Source of the DNA: Agaribacter marinus
GTDB lineage: Bacteria; Pseudomonadota; Gammaproteobacteria; Enterobacterales; Alteromonadaceae
Reading direction: 5' to 3'
Assembly (NCBI RefSeq): GCF_030160655.1
Contig: NZ_BSOT01000009.1
Location: forward strand, 62,001 to 126,000
DNA: 64,000 bases
Positions within the stretch are counted from its first letter, which is position 1, and each line of letters begins with the position of its first letter. A model generated the notes under the pieces. That model was not told where the DNA came from. It saw nothing but the letters and a program-made list of their open reading frames with translations, and made no database searches. Positions 48,207 through 57,987 of this stretch are shown here, one piece after another. The translations under genes were made by a program, and so were the position numbers.

Positions 48207-49130
48207 ATGAGTCAACCGCAGAAAGGCGTTTGTGCAGAACCTAATTTACATGCCCAGTATCTATTGTTTAATGTCGTTGATGATGATTTAGCGGCTATTA
48301 GAACCAAACTCGCTGCATGTTTAGATATTTTTGACTACTACGAAGATGAACACTACGAAGCGATGGTTTCTGGTGTCATTGGTATCGGCAGTAATTTTTG
48401 GTCAGAAATTTATCCGTCCTCTCGGCCCGCAGGGCTAAGCCCGTTTCCTGATATGCAATGTGAAGACAGGTGCGCACCAGTGATGTTAGCAGATATATTT
48501 ATTCAAATAAGAGCGGATCGCTTAGATATCTGCCATGAAATGGGCATTAAAATCGTCGATATGCTTAAAATTCATACGGAAATGGTAGAGCAGGTTAGAG
48601 CGTTTAGATATCTGGATGGTAGAGACTTAACTGGCTACGTTATTACAGACGATAACCCGAGAGGTATGAAAAAATTTGATATTGCGGTTCTTGATAATGA
48701 GGACAAAGAATTTGTAGGCGGAAGTTATCTGCATATCCAGCGTTATCGTCATGATATGAACCGTTGGAATGCTTTGTCCGAATCGCGCCAAGAAAAAGTC
48801 ATGGGGCGCACACGCGAACACAATTTACCTGTTGTCGATTCGGGGCTATCCTCGCACGCCTTTAGAACAAAAGTCACAGGCCCTGAGGGAGAATACCCTG
48901 TATTGCTCAACCAAAGTATGCCTTATGGTAACATGAGCGTTCAAGGTTTGTATTTTGTTAGCTGTGCCAGAGAGCCGATGTCTTTCAAAAATTATCTACA
49001 CAGCAGAATTTATGGCGATCAGCATGGACATTACGATCGTTTGTTAGACTATACAAATGCCGAAACCGGCGCCGCTTTTTTTGCGCCATCGATCAACTTC
49101 ATTCGCAAGCAATCTGAGTTCGTTGATTGA
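48207..49130 (+). CDS. Dyp-type haem peroxidase
   Basis: 307 residues without a signal peptide, hence cytoplasmic, closest in type to the YfeX-like subgroup. The GxxDG-like motif appears as YLDGRDLTGY, and the block GGSYLHIQRYRHDMNRWNAL followed by EKVMGRTRE is typical of the family, as is the late GLYFVSCAREP. Dyp peroxidases use hydrogen peroxide to oxidise dyes, lignin-like aromatics or porphyrinogens. The natural substrate is unknown. It is probably a single-gene unit. Confidence 0.88.
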   Translation: MSQPQKGVCAEPNLHAQYLLFNVVDDDLAAIRTKLAACLDIFDYYEDEHYEAMVSGVIGIGSNFWSEIYPSSRPAGLSPFPDMQCEDRCAPVMLADIFIQIRADRLDICHEMGIKIVDMLKIHTEMVEQVRAFRYLDGRDLTGYVITDDNPRGMKKFDIAVLDNEDKEFVGGSYLHIQRYRHDMNRWNALSESRQEKVMGRTREHNLPVVDSGLSSHAFRTKVTGPEGEYPVLLNQSMPYGNMSVQGLYFVSCAREPMSFKNYLHSRIYGDQHGHYDRLLDYTNAETGAAFFAPSINFIRKQSEFVD

Positions 49131-49170
49131 TAAAAAAAGATGCCTGCCTATTTACTTGGAGTCAGCTATG

Positions 49171-50250
49171 TTATAAGGATACAACGCCGTCCCAGCCTTC
49201 GGAATGCAAGGCCTTTTGGCTCATACTGTAGTGATGTGCAATCACTTTATCATCAGGGTATTTTGCAAACAGGTCAGAAAACAACTTTGCTGCATCCGCC
49301 ATTTTTTCATTATTTCTGAGCGAAATGCCTTCTTCGATGGCAGTATGGCAAGCTAATTTAGCTTTTCTTTCGTTTTCATCAAGATGAGACAGTATTTCTA
49401 ATACGCAAACATTCACTGATTTGCCTTTTAAGCGGATGTTTTCGACGGTGCGATAGTCTAAATGGCTCGATTTAAGCGCTAACTCTAGGCACTCTCGACT
49501 TACTAATATGTCTGAACCAAAGTAGTCGTTTAATGTTTCGATGCGCTGTGCAACGTTTACAGCGTCGCCAATCACAGTAGTATCCATTCTGTCATCAGAT
49601 CCAACGGTACCAATAACTACAGGACCAAAGTGAATACCAACCCCATTGCGAATAGGGGGATAACCTACATTGTCTCTGTGCATGTTATACAGTTTGAGTG
49701 CTTTTTGAATGCCGATGGCAGAACTTATCGCATCTCTAGCTTTGTCGCTGTCAGTTCCTTTTGGATTGTCAAACAGTGCCATAATCGCGTCGCCAATGAA
49801 CTTGTCGATAAAGCCATTGTTTTCGTGAATTGGTGCATTCATTCGCAGAAAATAAGAATTGAGGAAGTTCATGAGTTGCTGAGGCGTAAGTTTTTCAGAT
49901 AGCGATGTAAATCCGCGAATATCACAAAACATGATGGCAACGTTGTCCTCGTCTGCTCTGCCTAACTCTAGTGTATTAACCCCTGCTTTTGCAAAATGTG
50001 CGACAAACTGGCGTGGCACAAATTTTTGAAAATTCTGATGAAGTTGCATAGCTTCATCAGCCTTTCTTTGTATGAGCGCGGTTTTATCGATTTGCTTGAG
50101 GGCATCTTCAATTGTGTTGGATTCAAATTCGTGTTTTTGCTTTACGCGCAACCACATGATGGTCATTACAACCGAGTACACTGCAAACAATACCAGCAGG
50201 ACTACACCTACAAATACAGGTATTAGCATAGATGCAAGTGTGCCCTCCAT
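49171..50250 (-). CDS. Membrane-anchored class III adenylate/guanylate cyclase
   Basis: 359 residues: one N-terminal membrane helix (about 8-33), a short linker, then a class III cyclase catalytic domain (about 95-270). The metal-binding Asp residues are in MFCDIRGFTS and FIGDAIMALF; the base-selecting positions appear to be Lys in FIDKFIGD and Thr in MDTTVIGDAVN, favouring ATP and so cAMP. The C-terminal 80 residues resemble a helical repeat. It starts three bases after the hemL stop, so it is co-transcribed and possibly coupled with hemL, which is unexpected. The activating signal is unknown. Confidence 0.88.
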   Translation of the reverse strand: MEGTLASMLIPVFVGVVLLVLFAVYSVVMTIMWLRVKQKHEFESNTIEDALKQIDKTALIQRKADEAMQLHQNFQKFVPRQFVAHFAKAGVNTLELGRADEDNVAIMFCDIRGFTSLSEKLTPQQLMNFLNSYFLRMNAPIHENNGFIDKFIGDAIMALFDNPKGTDSDKARDAISSAIGIQKALKLYNMHRDNVGYPPIRNGVGIHFGPVVIGTVGSDDRMDTTVIGDAVNVAQRIETLNDYFGSDILVSRECLELALKSSHLDYRTVENIRLKGKSVNVCVLEILSHLDENERKAKLACHTAIEEGISLRNNEKMADAAKLFSDLFAKYPDDKVIAHHYSMSQKALHSEGWDGVVSL

Positions 50251-50253
50251 TGA

Positions 50254-51540
50254 CTATTTCTCGATCCGCGCAAATACGGTATCTGCTGCTTGTAAAGTTG
50301 CGTCAATCACATCAGGTGTATGTACTTTGGATACAAAACCAGCTTCGAAAGACGCTGGCGCAAGGTAAACACCCTGTTCAAGCATGCCGTGATAAAACTG
50401 ATTAAATTGCTTAGTGTTGCAATTGATCGCTTGCTGATAATTAGTGACTTTTTCTACGTCGGTAAAAAAGAAACCAAACATGCTGCCAGCATAGTTGATT
50501 GTCATATCTATGCCGTGTTTGTGTGCAATACTGCGTATTCCTTCAGCTAAGGTTTTCGTATTTTCGAATATTGAATCAAAAAAACCGTCAGCTGTTATTT
50601 GAGTCAGTGCGGCAAGACCGGCTGCCATTGCTATGGGGTTTCCAGACAATGTACCCGCCTGGTATACAGGGCCCGTAGGTGCGATATGTGTAATGATTTC
50701 ACGCTTGCCACCAAACGCGCCAACAGGCATGCCGCCACCAATGACTTTTCCTAAACACGTTAAATCTGGGACTACATTGTAGCGCGCTTGTGCACCGCCT
50801 CTTGACACGCGAAAGCCTGTCATAACTTCGTCGAATATCAACACACTATTGTATTTGTCACATATATCACGCAGGCCCTCTAAAAATCCGGGTACTGGCG
50901 GTATGCAGTTCATATTGCCTGCGACAGGCTCTACAATAATACAAGCAATATCATCAGGGTATTCTTCGAAGGCCTGTTGTACGGAATCAAGATTGTTAAA
51001 CTCGACGGTTAATGTGTGTTTTGCGAAATCTTCCGGCACGCCAGGAGACGACGGAACACCCAGCGTTAACGCGCCTGAACCGGCTTTTACTAGCAAAGAG
51101 TCTGCATGACCGTGGTAACAACCTTCGAATTTAAGTATCTTATTCTTGCTCGTAAACCCTCTAGCCAATCGAATGGCACTCATGGTGGCTTCAGTCCCTG
51201 AATTTACCATCCTGACCATTTCCATTGATGGAACCGCATCACTTACTAATTCTGCCATGATAATTTCAGCTTCAGTGGGCGCACCATAACTTAAGCCATT
51301 TTCTGCGGCCGCAACAACAGCCTCCCGCACCGCCGTATTGTTATGGCCAAGTATCATTGGCCCCCACGATTGAATGTAATCAATGTATTGGTTGCCATCT
51401 ACATCCCACATATATGGGCCGTCAGCTTTTTGAATAAACCGCGGTGTACCGCCAACGGCCTTAAACGCACGTACTGGTGAGTTAACACCGCCTGGAATTG
51501 TTTTCTGCGCGCGGGAAAAAAGTATTTCTGATTTATTCAT
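50254..51540 (-). CDS. hemL: Glutamate-1-semialdehyde 2,1-aminomutase
   Basis: 428 residues when started at the ATG for [20 protein letters not shown], matching the E. coli length of 426; a longer in-frame start adds ten atypical residues. The PLP lysine lies in [17 protein letters not shown] (near 262), with [11 protein letters not shown] upstream. It converts glutamate-1-semialdehyde to 5-aminolevulinate, the C5 route to haem. The gene begins six bases after the pyrB stop and is followed three bases on by a cyclase gene. Confidence 0.97.
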   Translation of the reverse strand: MNKSEILFSRAQKTIPGGVNSPVRAFKAVGGTPRFIQKADGPYMWDVDGNQYIDYIQSWGPMILGHNNTAVREAVVAAAENGLSYGAPTEAEIIMAELVSDAVPSMEMVRMVNSGTEATMSAIRLARGFTSKNKILKFEGCYHGHADSLLVKAGSGALTLGVPSSPGVPEDFAKHTLTVEFNNLDSVQQAFEEYPDDIACIIVEPVAGNMNCIPPVPGFLEGLRDICDKYNSVLIFDEVMTGFRVSRGGAQARYNVVPDLTCLGKVIGGGMPVGAFGGKREIITHIAPTGPVYQAGTLSGNPIAMAAGLAALTQITADGFFDSIFENTKTLAEGIRSIAHKHGIDMTINYAGSMFGFFFTDVEKVTNYQQAINCNTKQFNQFYHGMLEQGVYLAPASFEAGFVSKVHTPDVIDATLQAADTVFARIEK

Positions 51541-51545
51541 ATAAT

Positions 51546-52559
51546 TTAATTGCTCTTGTTTGAATACCAATGCACTGGGCGGTCAAAGTCACTGATTTTG
51601 TCAGCGACCCCCAGTGTTAATGCAAATAATGCCATACGCACGAGTACACCATTATCGGTTTGTCTAAAAATCGCGAGGTTTGGGTTTTTATTCAAATCGT
51701 TATCTAACTCATTGGCTTCTGCCCGCGAATCTCGTGGCAGTGGATGCATGATAACCGTCTGAGATTTAAAATGTTGAGTGTAGATTTGTTGATTCAGCCT
51801 AAATTTACCACGGTATTTGTTAGCTTCTTCTTGTGAAGGGAAGCGCTCTTCTTGAATACGGGTTTGGTAGCATATATCTGCTTCAACTATGCCTTCTAGC
51901 TGATCGCTTATGACCAATTGATGGCCTTTATTTTCAATGATATCGCAAATGCTTTGCGGCATAGAGAGTTCTGTCGGCGAAATTAAGGTAAATTTGACAT
52001 TGTCGAAATGGGTTAGCATTTTTGCAAGGCTGTGCACTGTGCGCCCAAATTTTAAGTCGCCAATCATTGCGATATGCAGCTTATCTATGGATTGACCATA
52101 AGACGCTCTTTCTTTAGCGATAGTATATAGGTCAAGTAAGGCTTGAGTCGGGTGTTCGTTGGCGCCGTCACCTCCATTAATCACCGGTACACGACTACCT
52201 TCAGAAAATTCACTCACCGAGCCTGCATGCGGGTGGCGCATGGCGATGATATCACTGTATCCACTTAAGACTCTTGCCGTGTCGTACAAAGATTCGCCTT
52301 TTGCCAACGCTGATGTACTCATGCCGGTTGTTTCTCGTACTTCACCGCCTAACAGGTTAAATGCGGTGCCAAAGCTCACGCGTGTGCGCGTACTTGCTTC
52401 AAAAAACAAATTCCCAAGTATTGCACCTTGAAGCACAGTCGTGCGTTTTTCTCGGTTTGCATAAGGTGCCATGGTATCGGCTACTGCGAACACACGTTCA
52501 ACCGCTTCACGGTCAAACTGATTTACACTTAAAATGTGCTGTCCAATAAAGCTCTGCAT
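51546..52559 (-). CDS. pyrB: Aspartate carbamoyltransferase catalytic chain
   Basis: 337 residues from the ATG at [16 protein letters not shown]; an upstream TTG (52598) would add 13 poorly fitting residues. The carbamoyl-phosphate motif [12 protein letters not shown], the [14 protein letters not shown] loop and [12 protein letters not shown] are intact. It catalyses the first committed step of pyrimidine synthesis. No pyrI regulatory chain follows; instead hemL lies six bases downstream. The protein is about 25 residues longer than E. coli PyrB, with an extended C-terminus. Confidence 0.95.
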   Translation of the reverse strand: MQSFIGQHILSVNQFDREAVERVFAVADTMAPYANREKRTTVLQGAILGNLFFEASTRTRVSFGTAFNLLGGEVRETTGMSTSALAKGESLYDTARVLSGYSDIIAMRHPHAGSVSEFSEGSRVPVINGGDGANEHPTQALLDLYTIAKERASYGQSIDKLHIAMIGDLKFGRTVHSLAKMLTHFDNVKFTLISPTELSMPQSICDIIENKGHQLVISDQLEGIVEADICYQTRIQEERFPSQEEANKYRGKFRLNQQIYTQHFKSQTVIMHPLPRDSRAEANELDNDLNKNPNLAIFRQTDNGVLVRMALFALTLGVADKISDFDRPVHWYSNKSN

Positions 52560-52691
52560 ACATTTATCGATTAATCTTGAGTGGCCGAAGTGTAACAAAT
52601 TTTTCCATTGTCATGCCAATATTCACAAGCCTATTCTTAAATTAAAGGTGTCGTAAGCGTTCTTATATGAGGTTTGTCAATTAAACACACC

Positions 52692-53354
52692 CTAGTGTGA
52701 GGCATGTTGAATTATAGACATCAGCTTATGTGCCGTTTTCCTTGCATGCGCTTTAAACTTAGACGGTGGCATGTTGTAAGGTAAGTGTAAGATACTTTTC
52801 ATATGAAAATCGAATTCGAGGAGGTTAAAAAAATCAGCGGCTGCTTCTTTGGCCGACATCTGCGCGAGTGCTACATCGGGGTGTGTATAAATAATGTCTG
52901 TAACAAGCTGCAGGCTTCTTTCCGGCCCCGCTTCATAAAACAGTTTTGAGACATGTGCGTTACTTCGGGACTCTCCAATAATTAAGGTGTACATATCGAT
53001 GATATCTGGGTCCGTAAAAAGGTGTAAGAAACGGATGCCAATTTCTTCTAGAATGTCAGGTAATGGCGCGGCACTTAGATTAAGGTTGCTCGAATCAATT
53101 TGATAAGTTATGCATTTGAGCTCAATGACTGCGTTAAACAACGAATCTTTATTTGCGAAATGAGAGTAAACGGTTTGTTTGCTTACACCACTTGACTTTG
53201 CCACTGCATCCATCGAAGTCAGTTTATAGCCGTGAGACAAAAATAAGTCACTTGCACTTTTGAGTATTTGTAGGCGTTTTTCAGAACTTTTAGGTCTGCC
53301 AACCGTTCGTTCTTCATCAAATGTTTCGACGGTGTTTTGCGACTTTTTCGACAT
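52692..53354 (-). CDS. TetR/AcrR family repressor of the adjacent RND operon
   Basis: 220 residues. The N-terminal helix-turn-helix (about 25-75) ends in SGVSKQTVYSHFANKDSLFNAV, the TetR signature; the C-terminal ligand-binding half resembles AcrR-type regulators. It is divergent from the MFP-RND operon, with a perfect palindrome between them, so it most likely represses the pump and itself. The inducer is unknown. Confidence 0.9.
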   Translation of the reverse strand: MSKKSQNTVETFDEERTVGRPKSSEKRLQILKSASDLFLSHGYKLTSMDAVAKSSGVSKQTVYSHFANKDSLFNAVIELKCITYQIDSSNLNLSAAPLPDILEEIGIRFLHLFTDPDIIDMYTLIIGESRSNAHVSKLFYEAGPERSLQLVTDIIYTHPDVALAQMSAKEAAADFFNLLEFDFHMKSILHLPYNMPPSKFKAHARKTAHKLMSIIQHASH

Positions 53355-53412
53355 CTTTTTGCTTCTCTACTGCTTTCCATCTTGGAACATGATCAAAATT
53401 TAACATTATCAA

Positions 53413-53427
53413 ACTAGACAGTCTAGT
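53413..53427. promoter_or_regulatory. TetR-type operator palindrome
   Basis: ACTAGAC-A-GTCTAGT is a perfect 15-bp palindrome with a single central base, located between the divergent regulator and efflux genes, 58 bases before the repressor start and 67 before the adaptor start. Symmetry and place fit a TetR-family operator. Confidence 0.8.
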
Positions 53428-53494
53428 ATTTATATTCTAGGATGTTAGTCCAATGGCGCATAAGTTTGTTTCAGGTTTCATATAGGTATCATTT

Positions 53495-54676
53495 ATGGCA
53501 CAAAACGTTAGTAAAATAATCGCAATTACGATGATCAGTTTTGCTTTGCTCACATTACTAATGCTTTCTTCCGGTGATCACAAGGCCGTTGCATTTACTG
53601 AAAATGAATTAAAAGTATTGAACAACGCAAAAGTCAATGTGGTGCGCACCATAGTGCAGTCAGATTATACAAAGCAGCAACTTGTTTATGGGCAAGTGCA
53701 GGCTGCACAGCAAACACTCATAGGCTTTGAACGCAACGGTATTGTCGCAAAATTGAACGTGGAAAACGGTAGTAAAGTCGAAAAAGGGGAGCTGCTCGCT
53801 TTACTCGATACTGCAAGAATTCGATCACAAAAACAAGAACTTGAAGCTGAGCTAAATAAAGCAAATGCAGAAGCAAAGTTAGCTGAGTTAAGCCAACAGA
53901 GAGTTCGTAATTTAGTACAAAATAAACTTGAATCTGAGCAGCGACTGGATGAAGAAAGTGCCAGAGTCGATGCCGCAAAAGCGCAAGTGGCTGCGGTTCA
54001 AGCGAAGCTACTTACCTTGCAAGTAGCGTTTGACAAGTCCATGCTCTTCGCCCCGTACTCTGGGCAAATCATATCTCAGTTTATTGATGTCGGCACGCCA
54101 GTAAGTACTGGGCAAGGGGTGTTCGAAATTATAGATAATGGTCCTTTAGAGGTTCATCTTGGATTACCAAAATCTACTGCGTTTACGCTCGAGCCACAGC
54201 AAAACATTGTGCTAGATATAAGGGGGGAGAAGGTATCTGGTACAGTTAAATCTATCTCGAGCAATAGAACGCTACGTACCAGAACTATTGAGAGTGTTAT
54301 TACCTTAGATTTGCCAGACCTTGTTTCTCAGGAGGGGGAATCTCAAAATATTGCATCACAGGAGATTGTGCCGGGGGATTTGGCATCATTTAGTTTAATG
54401 CGTTCAATCGACGAAACTGGAATATGGTTACCCATTTCTAGCTTAGCCAATGGAATTCGAGGCTTATGGACAGTGTTTGTCGTTGATGAAAATGACGGCA
54501 TATTGACGTCACGCTTGGTCTCTATTGAGTATTCAGACGGTACTCATGTCTATGTGAAAGGCGCACTTAAAGAGAACGACTTGGTTGTTATTGATGGTAC
54601 TCATCGCTTAACACCAGAACAAACGGTGTCTAACGTAAATATTGTAAACATTGAGCTAGCTAGGGTAGACAAGTGA
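53495..54676 (+). CDS. RND efflux periplasmic adaptor (second system)
   Basis: 393 residues. It has an N-terminal membrane anchor (about 7-25), a lipoyl half (GFERNGIVAKLNVENGSKVEKGELLALLDTARI), a long coiled-coil hairpin (about 110-165, QKQELEAELNKANAEAKLAEL), the second lipoyl half (SMLFAPYSGQIISQFIDVGTP) and beta-barrel domains. It pairs with the RND permease whose GTG start overlaps its stop codon by four bases. Likely controlled by the divergent TetR protein. Confidence 0.9.
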   Translation: MAQNVSKIIAITMISFALLTLLMLSSGDHKAVAFTENELKVLNNAKVNVVRTIVQSDYTKQQLVYGQVQAAQQTLIGFERNGIVAKLNVENGSKVEKGELLALLDTARIRSQKQELEAELNKANAEAKLAELSQQRVRNLVQNKLESEQRLDEESARVDAAKAQVAAVQAKLLTLQVAFDKSMLFAPYSGQIISQFIDVGTPVSTGQGVFEIIDNGPLEVHLGLPKSTAFTLEPQQNIVLDIRGEKVSGTVKSISSNRTLRTRTIESVITLDLPDLVSQEGESQNIASQEIVPGDLASFSLMRSIDETGIWLPISSLANGIRGLWTVFVVDENDGILTSRLVSIEYSDGTHVYVKGALKENDLVVIDGTHRLTPEQTVSNVNIVNIELARVDK

Positions 54677-57600
54677 GTACTTCATTACCGCCGAGCAAGG
54701 GAGAAAGTAGATCTTCGGGCACTAAACGATCCCAAAAACATTATTGGTACACGGCATTTTTCCGACGTGGGCATTTGCTTATATTAAGTATCATCATTAT
54801 TTTGGTAGCGGGTGTATCGGCATTGCAGAGTCTGCCTCGCTTAGAAGATCCAAGAATTGATTTGCGCAATGTGTCGGTGTTCACAAGTTTTCCTGGGGCT
54901 TCTGCAGAGCGTGTCGAGGCGCTAATTTCAGATGTCTTAGAAGATGAATTACGTCAGTTATATGAAATAAAAAAGATAAATTCTACATCTAAAGCCGGCT
55001 TTTCTGCCTTAGCGATTGAGCTACAGGATTGGACGGATGATTCGAACAATCAACAGATTTTTTCGAAAATAAGGGATGCTATCGACGACGCCGCTAAATC
55101 GTTCCCACAAGGTGCAGGTCAACCTATACTCGAAGACAAACGCGGTGCAACGGCGTTCACGATTATGTATGCAATTACGCCATCCGCGGATACGTTGAGT
55201 GACATTGCCTACATGGGTAGAATGGCGGATGAATTAGCAGACAGATTACGAAACGTAAATGGGACTGAATTAGTTAGAGTGTATGGCGCGCCCGATGAAG
55301 AAATTACCGTCAACCTAGATATTCAACAATTAGCATTGTCCGGTATCAGTTTGGCACAAGTGAGCCAAAGAATTGCGTCAGCAGATGCAAAGTTGCCGGC
55401 GGGCGTGCTACAAAATGATGCTAGAAACATGCGCATACAAGTATCAGAACCCCTTTCTTCTGTCGATGTCGTGGCAAATATTCCGGTTTTGACGCATGAC
55501 AACAGTTATTTGCGGGTAGGTGATATTGCAGACATTCAGCGCAGTGTAATAACGCCAGAAAAAGAAGTGGCGCTGATGGATGGTGTGCGGACGATCTTTG
55601 TTGCTGCCAGAATGCAACCCTCAACGCGAGTGGACCGTTGGACAAACGCGATTAAGGACAAAGTTGAGGTATTTAATCAGATGTTTACAGGCAGTATTGC
55701 CGCCGAAGTTGTATTTGAACAAAATAGATATACTGAGGACCGCTTAAATGAGTTAAGCAATAATTTGTTGTTAGGTTCTGCTGTTGTGATGTTTGTTGTG
55801 CTGTTTTTTATGGGAGCAAAAGCAGCGTGGATTGTCGGCTTAGCTCTGCCCTTGTGCGCTGCATTCACTATTTTCTCTTTAAGCTTTCTCAATCAACAAA
55901 TTCATCAGATGTCCATTTTTGGAATAATCATTGCGATAGGTTTGTTGATTGACAATGCGATTGTTATTACCGACGAAATCCGGCTTAATTTGCTTGATCA
56001 AAGCTTGTCTCGCTTAGCGGTGCTCGAAAAGAGTGTTAAGCATTTATTCTCTCCCTTGTTTGCATCAACGCTGACGACAATTCTTGGGTTTATGCCGATA
56101 TTTCTATTGAACGGTAATATCGGCGATTTTATTGGCCCAATCGCTATTAGTGTTGTTATGGCGCTTGTTGGTTCTCTTGCTATCTCGCTGACGGTGATTG
56201 CGGCATTGGCAGCCAGATATTTACCTCGAGACGCAAGTACTGAACATCAGTGGTATCGTCGCGGTTTTCAGTGGCCTGAGGTGTCTGCTACATTTCGCCT
56301 TTGGTTGGCATGGATGCTTGGCAAACCTATTGTTGTATTGCCGTTGATCGTGATTTTCTGTGTCAGTGGTTTTGCATTGTCTTCGCGCTTAGACAATGTC
56401 TTTTTTCCTAGTGCAGACAGAGATCAATTTGAAATTTATGTGTTTTCTCCAAATGGCGGGAGCATTGAAAATACGCTCAATAGCACCTTAGAAATCGACA
56501 AATATATCCGTGCTAAAGGTCAAGTATCTCAAGTGACATGGCTCATTGGAGGGTCAACACCATCGGTTTACTACAACCAAGTGATGAATCGTGACAACAG
56601 CCCTAATTTTTCAAATGCTGTGGTTACCACTGAAACGGTTGAGCGCGCTACCGAGCTTATTGCGGAGCTACAGTTTGAGCTGCAAAATACGTATCCTGAT
56701 ATGAAAGTTGTCGTCAGAAAATTTGGCCAAGGGCCGCCGATTGCTGCGCCAATTGAGGTGGATATTTTTGGCCCAGACCTGGAAGTGCTTATTCAGTTAG
56801 GTGAGAAGGTTAGGCTAGCCATGACCAAAGTACCTGGGATTACGCAGACCATTCCATCAGTTTCAAATAACGAAGTTGAACTGGCCTATGACGTTAGCGA
56901 GAACGATTCGTATCTTATGCAGTTGGCCTCGAATCAAGTGGCTTTGCAACTGCAACAGGCTATCTCTGGCGCAAAGGGTGGTTCAATATTAGAAGGTACA
57001 GAAGAACTACCTGTTTCTGTGAGGCTTTCTAAGGACTCTCGGCAAGATTTGCGCGCAATTGAGAGTTTACCGCTGCTGGCAAATGGTATCACTAGTGTCG
57101 ATGCACTAGGTGCAATACATATGGTGCCTAGCGTCAGTGCAATTACGCGTTTAAATGGGGAGCGAGTAAACAAAGTTACCGCTTATCTACTTCCAAATGT
57201 TCCTGCCGTTACTGCGAGTCAGCAGTTACGAGAAATACTAGATAACGGTGGATTAGAACTTCCTTTAGGGTACCGAATAAAAATGGCGGGCGATGCAGAT
57301 GAGCAAGCACAGGCATTAGGCAAACTCTCCACTTATGCGCCTGTCTTGTTAGTACTAATGCTGACGGCATTGATTTTGAGTTTTTCTAGCGTACGTTTTG
57401 CCGGTGTCATTGGTTTGGTTGCGATATTATCAGTCGGATTGGGCTTTTTTAGTTTATGGTTGTCCGGTTTACCTGTTGGCTTCAATCCTTTATTAGGAAG
57501 CGCTGGTTTAATAGGTGTAGCCATTAATGGGTCGATTGTCATTATTGCTGCAATCGCAAGTAATCCTGAGGCAATGAAAGGAGAGATAAACGCGGTGGTA

Positions 57601-57840
57601 GAAGAAACCATGAGTTGTAGTCGACATATATTATCTACGACATTTACGACCGTGGGTGGATTGATTCCGCTACTACTATTTAGTGAAGGCTCATTCTGGC
57701 CGCCCTTAGCGGTAGTGCTAGCGGGTGGTGTTGGGTTTTCTATTATCCTTTCCTTAGTGTTTACACCCACCTTAATCACGCTACTATGCCATTTACGTGA
57801 AAAACGTCGACAGCTAGTGCATAATTTTAAACATCGTTAA
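54673..57840 (+). CDS. RND efflux permease of the VexF/IDN subtype
   Basis: 1055 residues with a GTG start overlapping the adaptor gene. Standard RND layout: TM1 near 30-50, two large periplasmic loops, twelve helices. The proton-relay region differs from AcrB: TM4 reads GLLIDNAIVITDEI (Asp-Asn in place of Asp-Asp) and TM10 reads GVAINGSIVIIAAI (Ile in place of the relay Lys). The change suggests a subfamily with a different coupling mechanism, not loss of function, because the rest is intact. Substrates unknown; expression probably controlled by the TetR protein. Confidence 0.9.
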   Translation: MSTSLPPSKGESRSSGTKRSQKHYWYTAFFRRGHLLILSIIIILVAGVSALQSLPRLEDPRIDLRNVSVFTSFPGASAERVEALISDVLEDELRQLYEIKKINSTSKAGFSALAIELQDWTDDSNNQQIFSKIRDAIDDAAKSFPQGAGQPILEDKRGATAFTIMYAITPSADTLSDIAYMGRMADELADRLRNVNGTELVRVYGAPDEEITVNLDIQQLALSGISLAQVSQRIASADAKLPAGVLQNDARNMRIQVSEPLSSVDVVANIPVLTHDNSYLRVGDIADIQRSVITPEKEVALMDGVRTIFVAARMQPSTRVDRWTNAIKDKVEVFNQMFTGSIAAEVVFEQNRYTEDRLNELSNNLLLGSAVVMFVVLFFMGAKAAWIVGLALPLCAAFTIFSLSFLNQQIHQMSIFGIIIAIGLLIDNAIVITDEIRLNLLDQSLSRLAVLEKSVKHLFSPLFASTLTTILGFMPIFLLNGNIGDFIGPIAISVVMALVGSLAISLTVIAALAARYLPRDASTEHQWYRRGFQWPEVSATFRLWLAWMLGKPIVVLPLIVIFCVSGFALSSRLDNVFFPSADRDQFEIYVFSPNGGSIENTLNSTLEIDKYIRAKGQVSQVTWLIGGSTPSVYYNQVMNRDNSPNFSNAVVTTETVERATELIAELQFELQNTYPDMKVVVRKFGQGPPIAAPIEVDIFGPDLEVLIQLGEKVRLAMTKVPGITQTIPSVSNNEVELAYDVSENDSYLMQLASNQVALQLQQAISGAKGGSILEGTEELPVSVRLSKDSRQDLRAIESLPLLANGITSVDALGAIHMVPSVSAITRLNGERVNKVTAYLLPNVPAVTASQQLREILDNGGLELPLGYRIKMAGDADEQAQALGKLSTYAPVLLVLMLTALILSFSSVRFAGVIGLVAILSVGLGFFSLWLSGLPVGFNPLLGSAGLIGVAINGSIVIIAAIASNPEAMKGEINAVVEETMSCSRHILSTTFTTVGGLIPLLLFSEGSFWPPLAVVLAGGVGFSIILSLVFTPTLITLLCHLREKRRQLVHNFKHR

Positions 57841-57861
57841 GCGTTAACTTTTGAGTGAACA

Positions 57862-57987
57862 TTGAATAAACCGTTTCAGCACGTTAAAAAATGGTGGAAT
57901 ACTGAATGTGCTTTTTGCCGCCGTTCTCGGTATATCATTGTCTGGGGTTTGTTAATGGTGTTATTGTATTTTTATGTCTGGCAATAA
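57862..57987 (+). CDS. Possible 41-residue single-pass membrane protein
   Basis: A short frame from TTG at 57862 encodes a basic, Trp-rich N-terminus (KPFQHVKKWW), a CxxC-type pair (ECAFCRRSRY), and one hydrophobic helix (IIVWGLLMVLLYFYVW). It lies in the gap between the RND gene and the DUF2982 gene and overlaps the latter by 14 bases. The positive-inside arrangement and helix length look protein-like, but there is no clear Shine-Dalgarno and no homologue I can name. Confidence 0.4.
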   Translation: MNKPFQHVKKWWNTECAFCRRSRYIIVWGLLMVLLYFYVWQ

